A stretch of DNA of 64,000 nucleotides from Luidia sarsii (GCA_949987565.1 OX465102.1:16003812-16067811); one strand, 5' to 3'; counted from the first letter of the stretch, positions 1-10,979 are shown. The notes: generated by a model not told the origin, from the letters alone. Numbers and translations are program-made.

Positions 1-98
1 CAGAAAAATAAAAAAAGAGTACAGGTTCAAGCCACTTCTGTGGGAGCCACATCATTTGTACTATTAAAAGAGCGCAGCGCACACCTGGTGTGACCAAC

Positions 99-188
99 CT
101 TCTGTCTGTCAGCAAGTTTGGCAGTCACGGAGGAGAGCTCGTCCAGGAGTTTCTCTTGCTTGGCACCGTTTGCCTCCATGGAGCTGAC
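99..188 (-). CDS. HMMR: HMMR exon 6, coiled coil
   Basis: Phase 0 to 0, 30 codons, VSSMEANGAKQEK through LADRQK, with acceptor GAGCAG and donor GTTGGT. It is the last HMMR exon inside the window. The family counterpart begins FSENGNQKNLRIL. Confidence 0.78.
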
Positions 189-3100
189 CTGCTCAATTTA
201 AGAGACAGACAAGATATGTCCTATTAAATTAAGCATTACAGGACATCTATCAACATCTGGTCAATCTTTCAAGACAACGCTCCCAGCTCCTGATGGAGTA
301 AAAAGATGTTGGCGTTTCCCGCAGTTCAAGGGCGGACGACAGCGGCGTGGAAAGCCGGGTTTCCACTGGATTTATTTTGGTCAAAGTAACCGAGACTATG
401 GTTACTTTTCCCATTTTAAGTCCAGTAGAAACGGCCCAGTAAAATTTCCTCTCGGTTACTTTAACCGAGCCGAATGGTTACTTTCACCGGCCAACCTCTG
501 GCCAGTGAAAGTGACCAGGTAAGTTTAACTGAGCCGATTAGTCAAGTGGAAACGCACCACTCGGCGTACATGCACTGCGCACAAATATTTTTTGCCAGCC
601 CGGTTACTTTAACCATCATCTCGGTTAAATTGACTGACTCAAAAGTCCAAGTGGGAACAAGAAATAAAATGACATGATGGGAAAAGGGAATTTCCTTCCT
701 GGTTTATGTTTCCCCCCTGCCTACGATCTTGCCCTTTTTAAGAGGAATGTCAATTCCTATCTCCAGCCTTCCTGAGTCCCTCTCTATCTCCTTCTTTCCT
801 TAGCCCTTAACCGTGAGTGGCTTTATAGCCTTGTTTTGGGCCCCGTACCTTGGTGGACAGGACGTTCTTGGCCTTCTGCAAGTCGGCCACCTCTCGGTCC
901 CTGGCGGCCAGCTGGCCGGTCAGCGAGCTCTTCTCCCGGAGGGCCGCCTGCGTCTTGGCCTCGGCCTTGGCCAGCCTCTCCTGGCACTGGGCCAGCTCCT
1001 TGCTCAGGGAGCTCCACTCCTGCGTCTGCTGCCTCAGCTGTTGGGAACGGAAGGCACGCACACACGGGAGAGCCGTCACAATTCGCATCTCATTTCGCAT
1101 GACATTTCGATCCTGACTGGACAGACTTCTGTCAGCCGTGTCTCTAGGTAGTCCTCCCCTTCCAAGTTGTTTTTGTCCTACGTGTGCTCAGTTTGCCTTT
1201 GAGAAAGGTCATGTTAGGATCAAAACGTCAGGCCCTCCTAGTTGATGAGGAAAATACAATTTGATAAATCACCTCGTGTTTGAGATCTTCTATCTCCTTA
1301 TCGCGTTTGCAGGACACTTGGCTGGGCTTGGACTTGCTCGGAGGACCCTGAAACAAAAGCGCAGACAAACGTCAAAGAGGTCCCCTGTCACCTGTTGGTG
1401 GTAGGGGGACAATTTCATAATAAGCGTGAAATTCTGCTGAACATGAACAAGTCTTCCTCGTTTAGGAATACAACCACATGGCGATGCGATGCGAGGTCAA
1501 TCCCACTTGCCTTGTTTTCCATCACACTTTACGTATCGTGAAACAAAAGGGAAGTTCGGGTTGGCAAACTTATACAAAAATTGCAAACTGCTTACTGACT
1601 AAAATCACCAAAATGCAAATTTTAAAAAAATTTAGTGGGCCTGACGTTTCGATCCTAGCAGGACCTTTTTCAAAGGCAGAGGTCCTGCTAGGATTGAAAT
1701 GTCAGGCCCAATAAATTTGGGCAAACTGATTGAATTTCGCCTAACCAAATATTGGTGTTGAAGCAGCTCTATCCAATTTTCTCATTTATCTTTAATAGTT
1801 GGTGGTTATTTTCCCCATATAGTGACTGTACAGTAGTAGGGGGACTTACATCTAGAGTGGAGAAGTTTAGGGACTTGACAGGAGTGGTCATACTGTACTC
1901 CGGCAATGAGTGTGACGAGTTGGATCGGCTTTGGGACAAGGTACCCGGGGGTGGTGCTGAAGAAAACAAACAAAAAAGTCCTTGTAAAAACAAATATACA
2001 TCTGTACATGTGCATGCCAAATTGCCAATAGATGCCACTTTTACAAACTTTTACAAACTTGTACATTAATATCATACACAGTGTTTCAAAAGTAAAAACT
2101 ACCGGTATGTAATTTATGACATCAAGCAAAAAAAAAAAAAAAGGAAACTTCCCCGGCTGACCCTAATTTTGCCGGCTCGACATGTGATTTATTTTTTAAT
2201 CGATATGATTTAAATCAACAAACCCTCTACTTAGTGGAGGGTTTGCAGTGACACCATGAATAGATCTCTTCTCTTTTAAGAAGTGTGGCTCTGATGAAAA
2301 GAGCCACACTTCTTTAAAAGAGCTACACTACCATAAACAACACACTTCTTGAAAAAGAAGAGATATACATGGTTTCACCGCAAACCTTCCACTAAGTTTT
2401 TCCACCATGCAAACCTTCGAGTCTTATGCAACCAACCCTCCATACATATAAAATCATGTTTACAGTATGTTGGCTCAGACACACTTAGCCAACTACATGA
2501 CTCAGCATTAAAAATAATCCCCCCCAAAAAAGCAGTTTGCAGCATTTTCTATTTAACTACTTGAAGTGAAATGCAGATAACTTCAAGCACTTTCATGTGG
2601 TGTAAGATTTACATACATGTTGGGTAGTTTCCGTTTTGAGATGCAATTTTCTGAACACAGCTGGTCATCTTAAATACACGCAACAAAAAGTTTGTTCAAC
2701 CGTGTCTGGTTATGTGGGAAGCTTTTGGTGACACTATGTACATTCTACATACATGTAAGTCATCTCTTTGGAGAAGGAGTATGGCTCTGAGAAGACCCAA
2801 GTGACTGGCTCTTTTCAGAGTCATACTCATTCTCTATGACTTGCATCCAGTTGCCTGGTGTCACCGCAAACTTTCCACATTGTGATTCCCCCGTGAAACC
2901 TACATACATACATGTACACTAGTATATCCATTCTAATGGGTGACGGACATTGGGTCAAAAGGCGTGTTGAAATGACATCCAATGAGTGGCCCACAGGGAT
3001 GTCACACTCACATGTACCTTTGGGTTCCTTGAAGCGCTGGGACTTTTCAAAGCTGGAGGATCCAGCAGCCTTGCCCGCTTGCTTGATATTGTACGAGCCA

Positions 3101-6100
3101 ACCGGGGGTGCACAAGCTGTGGATGAGAGGGTCAAGGGACAGACATCAGCATAAAGGACCCAGCAGATTCACATCTCAGATCTGACACTAAGCAACGCTC
3201 AAAATATCCGCTAGACCGTGGACCAAGTCCAGTCAATCCTGCACCAATCTAGCGCTAGATGTGTGACCGTAATAGTGACTCGCTGTCTAGTGTAGGCCTA
3301 GATAGATTCTTGCCCAATCAAAAATATTGGGGCTGAACTGCATTCAAACTGCAAGCTTTTAATTCATGGCTTATTTTGAGACATTTCTTGAACACCGGCC
3401 TGTTCATGTGGTGCTGAAATGAAACCAAAGTTCATGGCGGATGCTGCGACATAATGCCAGACATGAATAGTGCACACACATGCATGTAATTTTTTTTATT
3501 TTTTTTGTCATTTAGAGTACTTAGGCCTATAATGGGTCTTAAAAGCAAAGGTTCAGAACTGGAAGTGGTAAGCTTCTTCAGTGACTAATGACTATAACAG
3601 TTGTCTAGTCCTTTTTCCCCACAAAATTCAACTCCTGCTTAGTGGACTGCTCTGCCTACTGACAATTACAAGTGCAAATCGGTGTGACTGAAATGTTTCA
3701 TTTCACAAATGTTCCCATCCGGTAAAGTCCATAATTTCCTTTCAGGACTTTGCTTGTTTTGAGGGTTATAAACTGTAGGCCTACACCCTGTAAATGCATA
3801 CATTTCTGTTTTGTAGACCAGTTGGAGGACTTTGTTCTATCTGACTCCAAAAAGAAAGCCACGTTGCAAATGACAGAATGAGTCATCACTATAATATTAT
3901 GGCTAGCCAACATGTCAACACATTATTGGAGCTGAAGTTAATGATTGACCAACATATTACCAAGGTCTTTGGATAATCACAAAATACAATTCATGGAAAC
4001 ATGGCAGTATATTGGCCCTGACTGAACCTGCAAATATTTGTTCTGACTGTCCATTCTCGTGTAACAGAAGTCTGAAAGTAGAGCACGGTGCTGTTGTCCA
4101 CAAATTGGGGTTATGGAGGTCAAGAGAAGTATTTTGGTGAAAATGGCATCTCTCTCAAGTAATACTTAGCCTCTTAGGAGTGCAGGCTCCGGGTTATTTG
4201 ATTCTAGTCACTGAAATTAAATCATTTGATTCTGATCAGGAGCTAAACTTAAACCAAAGGAAAAATAGCACTCAGTCATAGTCATATTACTTGTGTAGAA
4301 ATCATCATTGATTTTTATAATTTCTTTGTATTCCTTTTTCAAAGTGGTAATTAAAAATGTGATATATAGAAAATAGATAATTCTTATCAACTTTGGTCTG
4401 CAGAATAGTTTTGATGAAAAACCAGGTACATTACATTTACATTGATTACACCAGCACTCAGTAGGCAGTACATGTACATGTATGCACATAAAGTACTGCA
4501 CAGCCATATCATCATAGTATTAGAAGCCGCATTCATATGCCGCATTGCAGTATTAATAATTGTTTAAAATTTAGTGGGCCTGACGTTTCGATCCTAGCAG
4601 GACCTTTCTCAAAGGCAGAGTGACAAGGACAAAACAGATACATGTATCTGTTTTGTCCTTGTCACTCTGCCTTTGAGAAAGGTCCTGCTAGGATCGAAAC
4701 GTCAGGCCCATGTATCTGTTTTGTCCTTGTCACTCTGCCTTTGAGAAAGGTCCTGCTAGGATCGAAACGTCAGGCCCACTAAATTTTAAGCTTTATATTT
4801 TGGTAATTTTAGTCAGTAAGCAGTTTGCAACATTTTTGTATATCACCCTATTAATAATTGTAGTAACATCCTCCAAAAAACTCAACAATCCTCTTTCTCA
4901 CTGCTTCTTCAGTTATGACCTTTCCCAATGTCACTCAAGAGACACATTTCCTCCTTCTTGGTACTTTCTCTAACTGCCCTTTTATTTTTTTCATTTTTTA
5001 TAAAAGCCTATTGGGCCATGACGTTACATTGTGTCTTTAAATAATAATTTTTATAAAAAATAAAAAAATATATAAGCGAGACGCCCTTTAGGAGCCTCCA
5101 TAGTTTTTACCCAGAACGGACTGCCTCAAGTTGCGTGATATATTTTTTTTCTACGGATGTTGGGGTTTATTATGGTACACTCTTGTACCTAGGAAAATAG
5201 ACCCCAAAAGAGCAACTTTTTGAATCACACGAGTTTTGCATACTGGAAAAGCCTTAACTTTCCACATTTTTGGTGACGGACAAGAGCAGGAAACAAACCG
5301 GAAGATACGAAGTCTGAGATCGTTATAAGGAGTTGTTTTCATTGTGCGATGTGAGTTAGAAGGCCAAGCGTCGGAAACGTGTACCGTCGAAAACGGGGGT
5401 TCCCACGATATATGTACGTACTGTATTTGCTGATTTAGTGCTTGTATTAAGTCTGTTGTATTCTACAGTCTACACGAGTATCGTCTTCTTTTATGAGGGT
5501 AAGCTCCATCAGTGCACAGCACTGCTTTCCAGAGGCCCTCAAATATAAATGTCTCAAAATTTAGTGGGCCTGACGTTTCGATCCTAGCCCTGTAGCAGGA
5601 CCTTTCTCAAAGGCAGAGTGGCAGGGACAAAACAGATACATTTGTGCATCATACATGCTATTATTAAGTATGTATTAGTATTACTATAGTAATAGTATTT
5701 AGTACTATTATTATTAGTCCGAGTAACTTGGACCCGACAAGACACCCTTTTTTAATCAAATTTTGAAATTTTGAGATTCAATAAAAAAAGGGAGACTTTT
5801 CGGGTCCAAGTTACTCGGACTAGTAAAAAAGTAGTAATTAGTATTACTAATACTAATACTATAGTATATAGTAATCAGTATTACAATATTAGGCAGTTTA
5901 GACGAAATTTAACGGGACCATCAATGTTATTACAATATTATTATATTATTACTATTTAGTACTAAATCAACATGTCAACAACATTAAAATCATCTGCTGT
6001 TTTGACAAACGATTTTTAGTCAACAATACTAGCATGCACAAAGAAATCTTTACAGACAAGTCTCGAGCTCCATATGAATGATCACTAAAAGTAAACACAG

Positions 6101-6311
6101 TGCATGCACTGTTGTCTAGTGAGTAGTGTTGGACTTGGAGGGCTTTCCTAGTTGGACGACACAAAACGTTTAAGTAACCGTTGAATAATTCCTTCAACCC
6201 CTCTAAGTCTGTCTAACTATGTTCACCCTAACGGTCTGATCATAAAACACGGATCATATACTTACTGTCGATTTCATTGAACCGTTTCGTCTTTGCCTTT
6301 GGGAACGACAT
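99..6311 (-). CDS. HMMR: HMMR/RHAMM (hyaluronan-mediated motility receptor) orthologue, 5' part of gene
   Basis: Six exons (6311-6266, 3116-3018, 1956-1850, 1347-1273, 1037-849, 188-99) join in a single frame with GT/AG borders and matching phases, giving 606 nt or 202 codons; the gene continues past the left edge. Seen: the N-terminus MSFPKAKTKRFNEID, then CAPPVGSYNIK, then FEKSQRFKEPK, then a Ser/Pro-rich linker, then long coiled coil including AALREKSSL. Family knowledge: vertebrate HMMR begins MSFPKAPLKRFND, continues CAPSPGAYDVK and FQKSQRFK, and has AALREKTSL in the following coiled coil, so the match covers order and spacing. HMMR is a mostly cytoplasmic, centrosome and spindle-associated coiled-coil protein that binds microtubules through its N-terminus and can also bind hyaluronan. 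The hyaluronan-binding C-terminus is not in the window. Intron 1 is about 3.1 kb and rich in repeats. Confidence 0.9.
349..665. repeat. MITE-like element, same family as 57311-57809
   Basis: Contains GTTTCCACTGGA at the left and repeated 'GTTACTTTAACCGAG'-type blocks, ending in the 'CAAGTGGGAAC' side. Read in reverse orientation it matches blocks of the element at 57.3-57.8 kb in the same order. It lies in HMMR intron 5 and has no coding capacity. Confidence 0.6.
725..842. repeat. Dispersed repeat next to HMMR exon 5 (second copy at 40780-40882)
   Basis: About 110 bp (from AATGTCAATTCCTATCTCC to AGCCTTGTTTTGGG) recurs with modest divergence at 40.78-40.88 kb, next to a HYR-gene intron repeat. 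Confidence 0.65.
849..1037 (-). CDS. HMMR: HMMR exon 5, coiled coil
   Basis: Phase 0 to 0, 63 codons of heptad-rich coiled coil (LAKAEAKTQAALREKSSL is the best-conserved part). It is much richer in G+C than its surroundings. The donor GTACGG lies immediately beside a dispersed repeat whose last matching bases are near 840. Confidence 0.88.
1273..1347 (-). CDS. HMMR: HMMR exon 4
   Basis: Phase 0 to 0, 25 codons. Begins GPPSKSKPSQ and ends KRDKEIEDLKHE, where the coiled coil starts (vertebrate counterpart KNDKDLKILEKE). Donor is GTGATT. Confidence 0.8.
1612..1722. repeat. Foldback copy of the GGGCCTGACGTTTCGATCC dispersed motif
   Basis: The motif GGGCCTGACGTTTCGATCC with AGCAGGACCTTT is followed directly by its inverted copy, forming a hairpin in HMMR intron 3. 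A single divergent copy in reverse orientation lies at about 1195-1240. The motif recurs at 4.5, 5.6, 28.8, 30.3 and 60.5 kb. Confidence 0.7.
1850..1956 (-). CDS. HMMR: HMMR exon 3
   Basis: Phase 1 to 0, 107 nt, with acceptor CTTCAG and donor GTAAGTC. Encodes a low-complexity Ser/Pro/Thr linker (APPPGTLSQSRSNSSHS and onward). The vertebrate protein also has a poorly conserved, phosphorylation-prone linker here. Confidence 0.75.
2226..2396. repeat. Foldback element, 'GGTTTGCGGTGACACC' family
   Basis: Ends resemble GAGGGTTTGCAGTGACACC and its inverse GGTTTCACCGCAAACCTTCC. The interior contains a hairpin around 'AAAGAGCCACACTTCTT'. Related copies lie at 2.71-2.89, 14.02, 14.73, 19.85 and 26.83 kb. 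Confidence 0.6.
2715..2888. repeat. Second foldback element of the same family in HMMR intron 2
   Basis: Left end GGTGACACTATGTA; right end GGTGTCACCGCAAACTTTCC; central arms around 'ATGGCTCTGAGAAGA' and 'GGCTCTTTTCAGAGTCAT'. It lies 130 bp from HMMR exon 2, on its downstream side in the sense of transcription. Confidence 0.6.
3018..3116 (-). CDS. HMMR: HMMR exon 2
   Basis: Phase 1 to 1, 99 nt. Encodes CAPPVGSYNIK followed by SSSFEKSQRFKEPK, the conserved PG-type and KSQRFK segment of the HMMR N-terminus. The acceptor is CCACAG and the donor GTACATG. Confidence 0.88.
4576..4709. repeat. Perfect 134-bp palindrome
   Basis: The arms 4576-4642 and 4643-4709 are exact reverse complements (67 bp each) with no spacer, centred on ACATGT. 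Each arm begins with the dispersed GGGCCTGACGTTTCGATCC motif. A third direct copy of the right arm follows at 4710-4778. Confidence 0.95.
5564..5640. repeat. Single copy of the dispersed GGGCCTGACG motif
   Basis: GGGCCTGACGTTTCGATCC, then a 7-bp insertion relative to the palindrome arm, then AGCAGGACCTTTCTCAAAGG and the AAACAGATACA end. It lies in HMMR intron 1. Confidence 0.8.
5715..5822. mobile_element. MITE with 'TAGTCCGAGTAACTTGGACC' inverted repeats
   Basis: Terminal inverted repeats of about 21 bp flank an AT-rich core of about 65 bp with no ORF. Shorter relatives with the same ends lie at 41645-41724 and 46465-46544. Confidence 0.75.
6266..6311 (-). CDS. HMMR: HMMR coding exon 1 (start codon)
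   Basis: The ATG at 6311-6309 opens MSFPKAKTKRFNEID. The exon ends in phase 1 at a strong donor (GTAAGTAT). The start is chosen because the first residues match the conserved HMMR N-terminus. The longer minus-strand frame that reads through this exon lacks that logic. Confidence 0.88.
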
Positions 6312-6609
6312 CTTCGTTTTCGATGAACTATCGCGTTGACGAAAGTCTGTGAGTATGACTGTACTGACCGCATGTACTGTACATGTACATGTAGTTCGTA
6401 GTAGATGTGTACAGTGTATACAGTGTATATAATATGCAACTTGCAAGGCCAACGCTGACAATGCAATGCATGGACCGTTCTACTGAACATGCACACTAGA
6501 CGTTTAAATTTGGACCTTGACCAGCCCACGACAAGATCCAACCAATCACGATAGTGTAAGGTTGCTGTGGGAGTGTCATCTGTCAACAAAAGAGGGCGTC
6601 CTACGGGTG

Positions 6610-7200
6610 CAGGGTGCAGAACACTAAAATAATCGAGCTCCGCATTGAACACTGTACAAAAACACTCACTTTCAAAGCCAATTATCCCACACCCAAAAGT
6701 CTCTCAGTTCTTGTAGCTTCACTGAAAATTGTAGTTTGGACCTTCATCTCTCAGATTCTTTTCAATTTTAGTGCTCTTAGACGGTTAGATTTTTTGCCAA
6801 TTACCCAAAGAAAAAACACCCCCAAAATGTGTTGCCGTCCAAGCCGATTTTTTTCTGAAAGGATTTTGGGATGGACCCCTCCACAGCCAAATAGGGCCAC
6901 ATTATTTTAAAGCCAGATATGGTCCAAATTACATACCAAATTGAAGAGTGAACCCCAGGTTGCTTGTTCTACAATGTTCAGTTGTTTAGCCTCCAAAGAT
7001 CCCTTATTAAAAAAAAAAGTTGTGGCTCAACACTTCATGATAATCAGCTCGGCGGAGCCATCTTGGATGGATTTTGTGTGCTGCACCCTGCAGAACACTA
7101 AATCGAGCTCACTCGCCCACTCCAAAAGGTTTCTCAGTTCTTGTAGCTATGTATATACTGAAAATAGTAGTTTGGACCATAGAGGTCTCTTCGTTTATAG
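6610..7200. repeat. Diverged tandem repeat between HMMR and the snoRNA host
   Basis: Segments beginning 'GCAGAACACTAAA' and running through 'TCTCAGTTCTTGTAGCT' and 'GTAGTTTGGACC' occur at about 6614-6745 and 7086-7180. I see no gene between the HMMR start and about 7.8 kb. Confidence 0.55.
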
Positions 7201-7820
7201 CTCCATGGTACCTCCATGTTTGGACCGGCCCTTAGCTGTTATAATTTTGTACCCCAGAAAAAAAAACTTTAAAAAAAGTTATGGGTCCACACAAATTTTA
7301 TAGTAATCAGCTATCGCGGGTGGGGCCATTTGGGATGAAATTAGTGTGCTGCACCCCGGTCCCGGATTGTCAAACTCAAACGTCCCGCCTGACCTCCGGT
7401 CGTCGTCGGTAGTAGCTAAAGCGACTGGACGGACACCTTATCGCCCTGTTTTCCTGCCTTACCCCGGCATGATGATCTAGGACTAGGTACAAGCACTGAT
7501 CTCGATGGTAGCCATAATGAGCATGCATGGAGGCTAATAAGTAAAATAGGTCCGACCAACATGCTACGACTTTGGACTTTATTGAAACCCTTCAAATTCC
7601 AGCCACAAATCCCCTTATTGTGAACTGATTGTGTACAAATATTATCCAAATGATTTTCTTTTAAAGACAACGAAAAGGGTGTTATTCCAAAAGTGGCGGA
7701 TCGATTTTTGAGGTTAGGAAACTGCAGTCAATAGTATTATGCAAATGTTTGATCTGGTACCCTGATCTTTCCAGCGTGGACGGAGGAGCACTGGTGAGGG
7801 AAAGCCGTCTAGGATTAGCT

Positions 7821-7844
7821 GCGCATGCGCGTGATCGCCACGTG
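7821..7844. promoter_or_regulatory. NRF1-type palindrome and E-box in a candidate promoter
   Basis: GCGCATGCGC (7821-7830) is the NRF1 consensus core. CACGTG (7839-7844) is a canonical E-box. Both sit in a locally CpG-rich stretch that ends at a strong splice donor (GTGAGTATCC from 7910), as expected for a housekeeping promoter and first exon. The start site itself cannot be placed. Confidence 0.5.
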
Positions 7845-8363
7845 CGGTCGAAGGCCCCAATTTCGCAACCATTTCACGTCGAGCGGAGTCGGCGGCTTGG
7901 TTACGTTCCGTGAGTATCCACATCTTTCTCAAACGATCTCCGAATTCTGCATAAAATCTACAGTTCAGGTTCGATGTAGGTTGTTGTGTGTCGTGGTTCT
8001 TCGAGGATCTGAGAACCGATCGAAATGATCGGCTCTCAAATCTTACGATTCGGTGAACTCTGCCTTTCGCCAGTTTCGGTTTTGTTCACGCCTTGCCGCG
8101 TCGACCGATTTCACAGCACTTGGGGCTGGGCTGGTGCCACGTGTTTGTCTTACAAGAAATTGATACTAACTACTGTACTACTACTAGTATTGTACTAATA
8201 CTATTTTATTACTATACTATAGTTTATACTTCTTGCCTCAAATTTGTTCCTGGCCTGAAAGCTTGGCACCCGCCTTGACAAAAAGGTGGAATTCATGGTC
8301 CGAATACGAGTCAATTGTACTGCTAATGCTATTGCTAAGGATTTGCAGTTTATGTAAAAAGAA

Positions 8364-8423
8364 GAAGAGAGATTTACTTAATCATTGATTTAGAAGAGAG
8401 ATTTACTTAATCATTGATTTAGT
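8364..8423. repeat. 30-bp direct tandem duplication
   Basis: Two adjacent copies of a 30-bp unit beginning AGAAGAGAGATTTACTTAAT, in host intron 1. No other function is apparent. Confidence 0.8.
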
Positions 8424-8663
8424 TTGTTCGTCACTTCGTGCCTTTATGGAATTCGTTGAATTTTAAATCGGAGCACACGTTCAACTTCAAGAACAGTAAA
8501 AACTTCTTGTAAATGTTAGAATCATAATCTGCCTAGCCACATGGTTGCACTTGCAGTCGATGATTACTCCATTTTCTCAATCTCGGGCACCAGTTTTTGT
8601 TATTTATTATTATTTTCAGGTTTCTGAAAACAATGTGTTTTTTTATAGTGTGCCTTTATTTTT

Positions 8664-8867
8664 ACGCAGTGGCTGTTGTTACGGCAGTCGTCCGTGTGGT
8701 TCCCTGACTTGATTGTATTTCATCAGCATTGCAGGCTGGTTGAACCAGTCTATTACTAGTATTAGTATTAGCTGAGTGATAGTCTGGTTCCAAGAGCTAA
8801 ACATCCTGACAAATACTGTGAAGTCAGGGAACCACACGGACGACTGCCGTAACAACAGCCACTGCGT
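8664..8867. mobile_element. Non-autonomous element with 47-bp terminal inverted repeats
   Basis: Arms 8664-8710 and 8821-8867 are exact inverse copies, starting ACGCAGTGGCTGTTGTTACG. Both sides are flanked by the 7-bp direct repeat TATTTTT (8657-8663 and 8868-8874), which fits a target-site duplication. The 110-bp centre has no ORF. Confidence 0.8.
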
Positions 8868-9783
8868 TATTTTTAAAGAGACATTTTCATTTATGGCTAG
8901 ATCATTTGAACAAGTTTGAACTTGCCATTAGGCAGTAGTACTGTCTGTAGTCCGAGTGATTAGAACCTCACAAGTCGTCCTTTATGAAATTTTGGAGGAG
9001 TCGGGCGACTGTATGGTCCAAGAATTTTAGGATGTTAAGGTTGGAATTAACCTTCTTCTTTTTTTACCAGCCCTGACGGAAATCCCTAGATTTAACCCTC
9101 CAGAACACCCTTAATAATAAAACTGTCCCACGTGTCCACCTTGGGATTCAGTGAGAATCACAGATTCCAATACTGGTCAATTAGTTTGCTCTCATTTGGG
9201 GGAGAAATTTCCCCTCAGTTGATCAGCTCTATCCCGACCGACGAGCCAAACCTTTGTGAGTGTGTGCGCGCACGCACATGTCTAGCCCCGGCGATGATTC
9301 CTGAACAGTACGTGAATTGTGCCCCCCACTTAAGCAACAAAAAATCAGTGTAGTGCACCATATGACCTAGTTTATCACATGTGTGGTCATCAGTGAGGTC
9401 ATGACCTCTGCCCTGGCCCTGCATTGTCTCTTTCAGTTTTGTTCCAAATACATGATGTATTTACATGTGTGATGGAAATTGTACACGTAAACAGTCACCA
9501 CACTGTCGCATGCACAGCGGTACTGTAGTATCTTGGCATCGCGATCGCTTGCCTTCTTTTGTGTTGTAATGTGACGCCGCGCATTTTGTGCGAAGCCTGG
9601 GCAAACATTTGTTTTCTTCTTCTTTCACGTATTAGAGACGAAATTAAACATGAAAATACAAATAATTCTTTGATTATTCTATTGATGTGGTAGTTACTAG
9701 CATGTATGTAGTTACTAGCATTAATTTCAGAAAGGTCCTACTTCTTTTTGAAATCTTATTTCTTTATACCTTTAACCGTTGAT

Positions 9784-9875
9784 GCTTGTGGTGATGATAG
9801 ACTTCTTTCCCCAGCTTATCGAGAGATGCTGATACCGAAAGCTGCTGTTGTAAGCCAAACCAAATCTGAACAAGC
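9784..9875 (+). ncRNA. Box C/D snoRNA, family S1 copy 1 (target unknown)
   Basis: Terminal stem GCTTGT/ACAAGC, C box GTGATGA near the 5' end, D box CTGA at 9866-9869, internal CTGA (D' candidate). It lies about 100 nt upstream of the acceptor at 9972, inside host intron 1. Confidence 0.8.
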
Positions 9876-10325
9876 ATTCCAGAAGCGTAGAAATTGCATC
9901 TGCCTTGACACAATCAATTTCATTCCTGCAGTTTGACTGAGACCGCTCCATTTTTCTTTTCTTCATCTGCAGAATAAAAAAGACGTTCAGACATAAATGG
10001 TGCAGCCTTAGGAAATGTGAGAGTAAGTGTGTTGATTTCATTCATGTGCAAAGATTTCACCATCATGTCCTAGCTGAAAGTGCATTTGGAACTTAATCCC
10101 ACATATTCATAATCACTAAAACACTTAGAATGGCTGTGATCAAGTGGAAGAATTTGGCCCATGAAGTTCACAATTTTTGGCCTCGGTTGCACAGTGGATT
10201 TCATAGTTGAATTGGCAGGTTTTGCCACATAAAGGTATTTTGATGATTTTAACAATTCTGTTCTCGGCTTCCATTTCTCACTGATACCTTACCATTCATT
10301 TGTTTGCTCAATGGAGCATACACAA

Positions 10326-10427
10326 GTTGGCCGTGATGATATTTTTCCCCAACATCTGCAGTTTCCACCATAGAGGTCTTTGGACCTCAATGATGGCTTT
10401 CTATCTTCCTTGGATGTCTGAGCCAAC
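10326..10427 (+). ncRNA. SNORD14: U14 box C/D snoRNA, copy 1
   Basis: Stem GTTGGC/GCCAAC, C box GTGATGA, the U14 domain CTGCAGTTTCCACC, C' box CAATGATGG, then TCTTCCTTGGATG directly before the D box CTGA. The GCAGTTTCCACC element and the CTTCCTTGGATGT 18S guide are the signature parts of vertebrate U14, which is needed for pre-18S processing and one 18S 2'-O-methylation. Confidence 0.92.
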
Positions 10428-10886
10428 AATATCAAATCTTTTCTTAAGCAAACCTAGACAGGATTTGATCGAAGCCTGGGGCCTATTGTTGATAATTATG
10501 TCAGCTAGTTTGTGCAAAGCCATGGCCCGTAACCACCACACAGCAGATGGCATTGCCACTATGCACAGTGCATAATTTATTAGTTGTAACACTCGTCCTA
10601 TGTGTGTATCTGTGTGACATTAGGCCTGTACAACTACATGTATTGTATGATAAATACCAAACTCGTTCATTTATCAAATGATCGGTTCCTACCTTGGCAA
10701 TTCCAGCAAAAAAAACTTGTCCCCGAAATGATTCATTTTCTTTCCACTTTTCACACAGGTTTTCTGGGGAAGCCTTGTCTATCCATACCGCCATGCAGCT
10801 TCGTCTACTATGTACAGACTAAAAGGTAAGGTCTTTGTGGAGTAGGGTTACTAGGGTAGGGGCTTGGGGACAGGCTAGTTTGAGTA

Positions 10887-10974
10887 GTTGGCCATGATGA
10901 TATTTTGTCCCCAACATCAGCATTTTTCCACCATAGAGGTCCTTGGACCTTAATGATGGCTTCCAACCATCCTC
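10887..10974 (+). pseudogene. Truncated U14 copy 2
   Basis: Keeps the 5' stem half GTTGGCC, a TGATGA C box and TTTCCACCATAGAGGTCC, but domain A is altered and the sequence leaves the U14 pattern after AATGATGGCTT. The 18S guide, D box and 3' stem are missing. It runs straight into the next snoRNA. Confidence 0.75.
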
Positions 10975-10979
10975 TGTGG

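Noticed and set aside
813..1151. Plus-strand frames over 813-1151
   Set aside because: GC-rich antisense shadows of HMMR exon 5.
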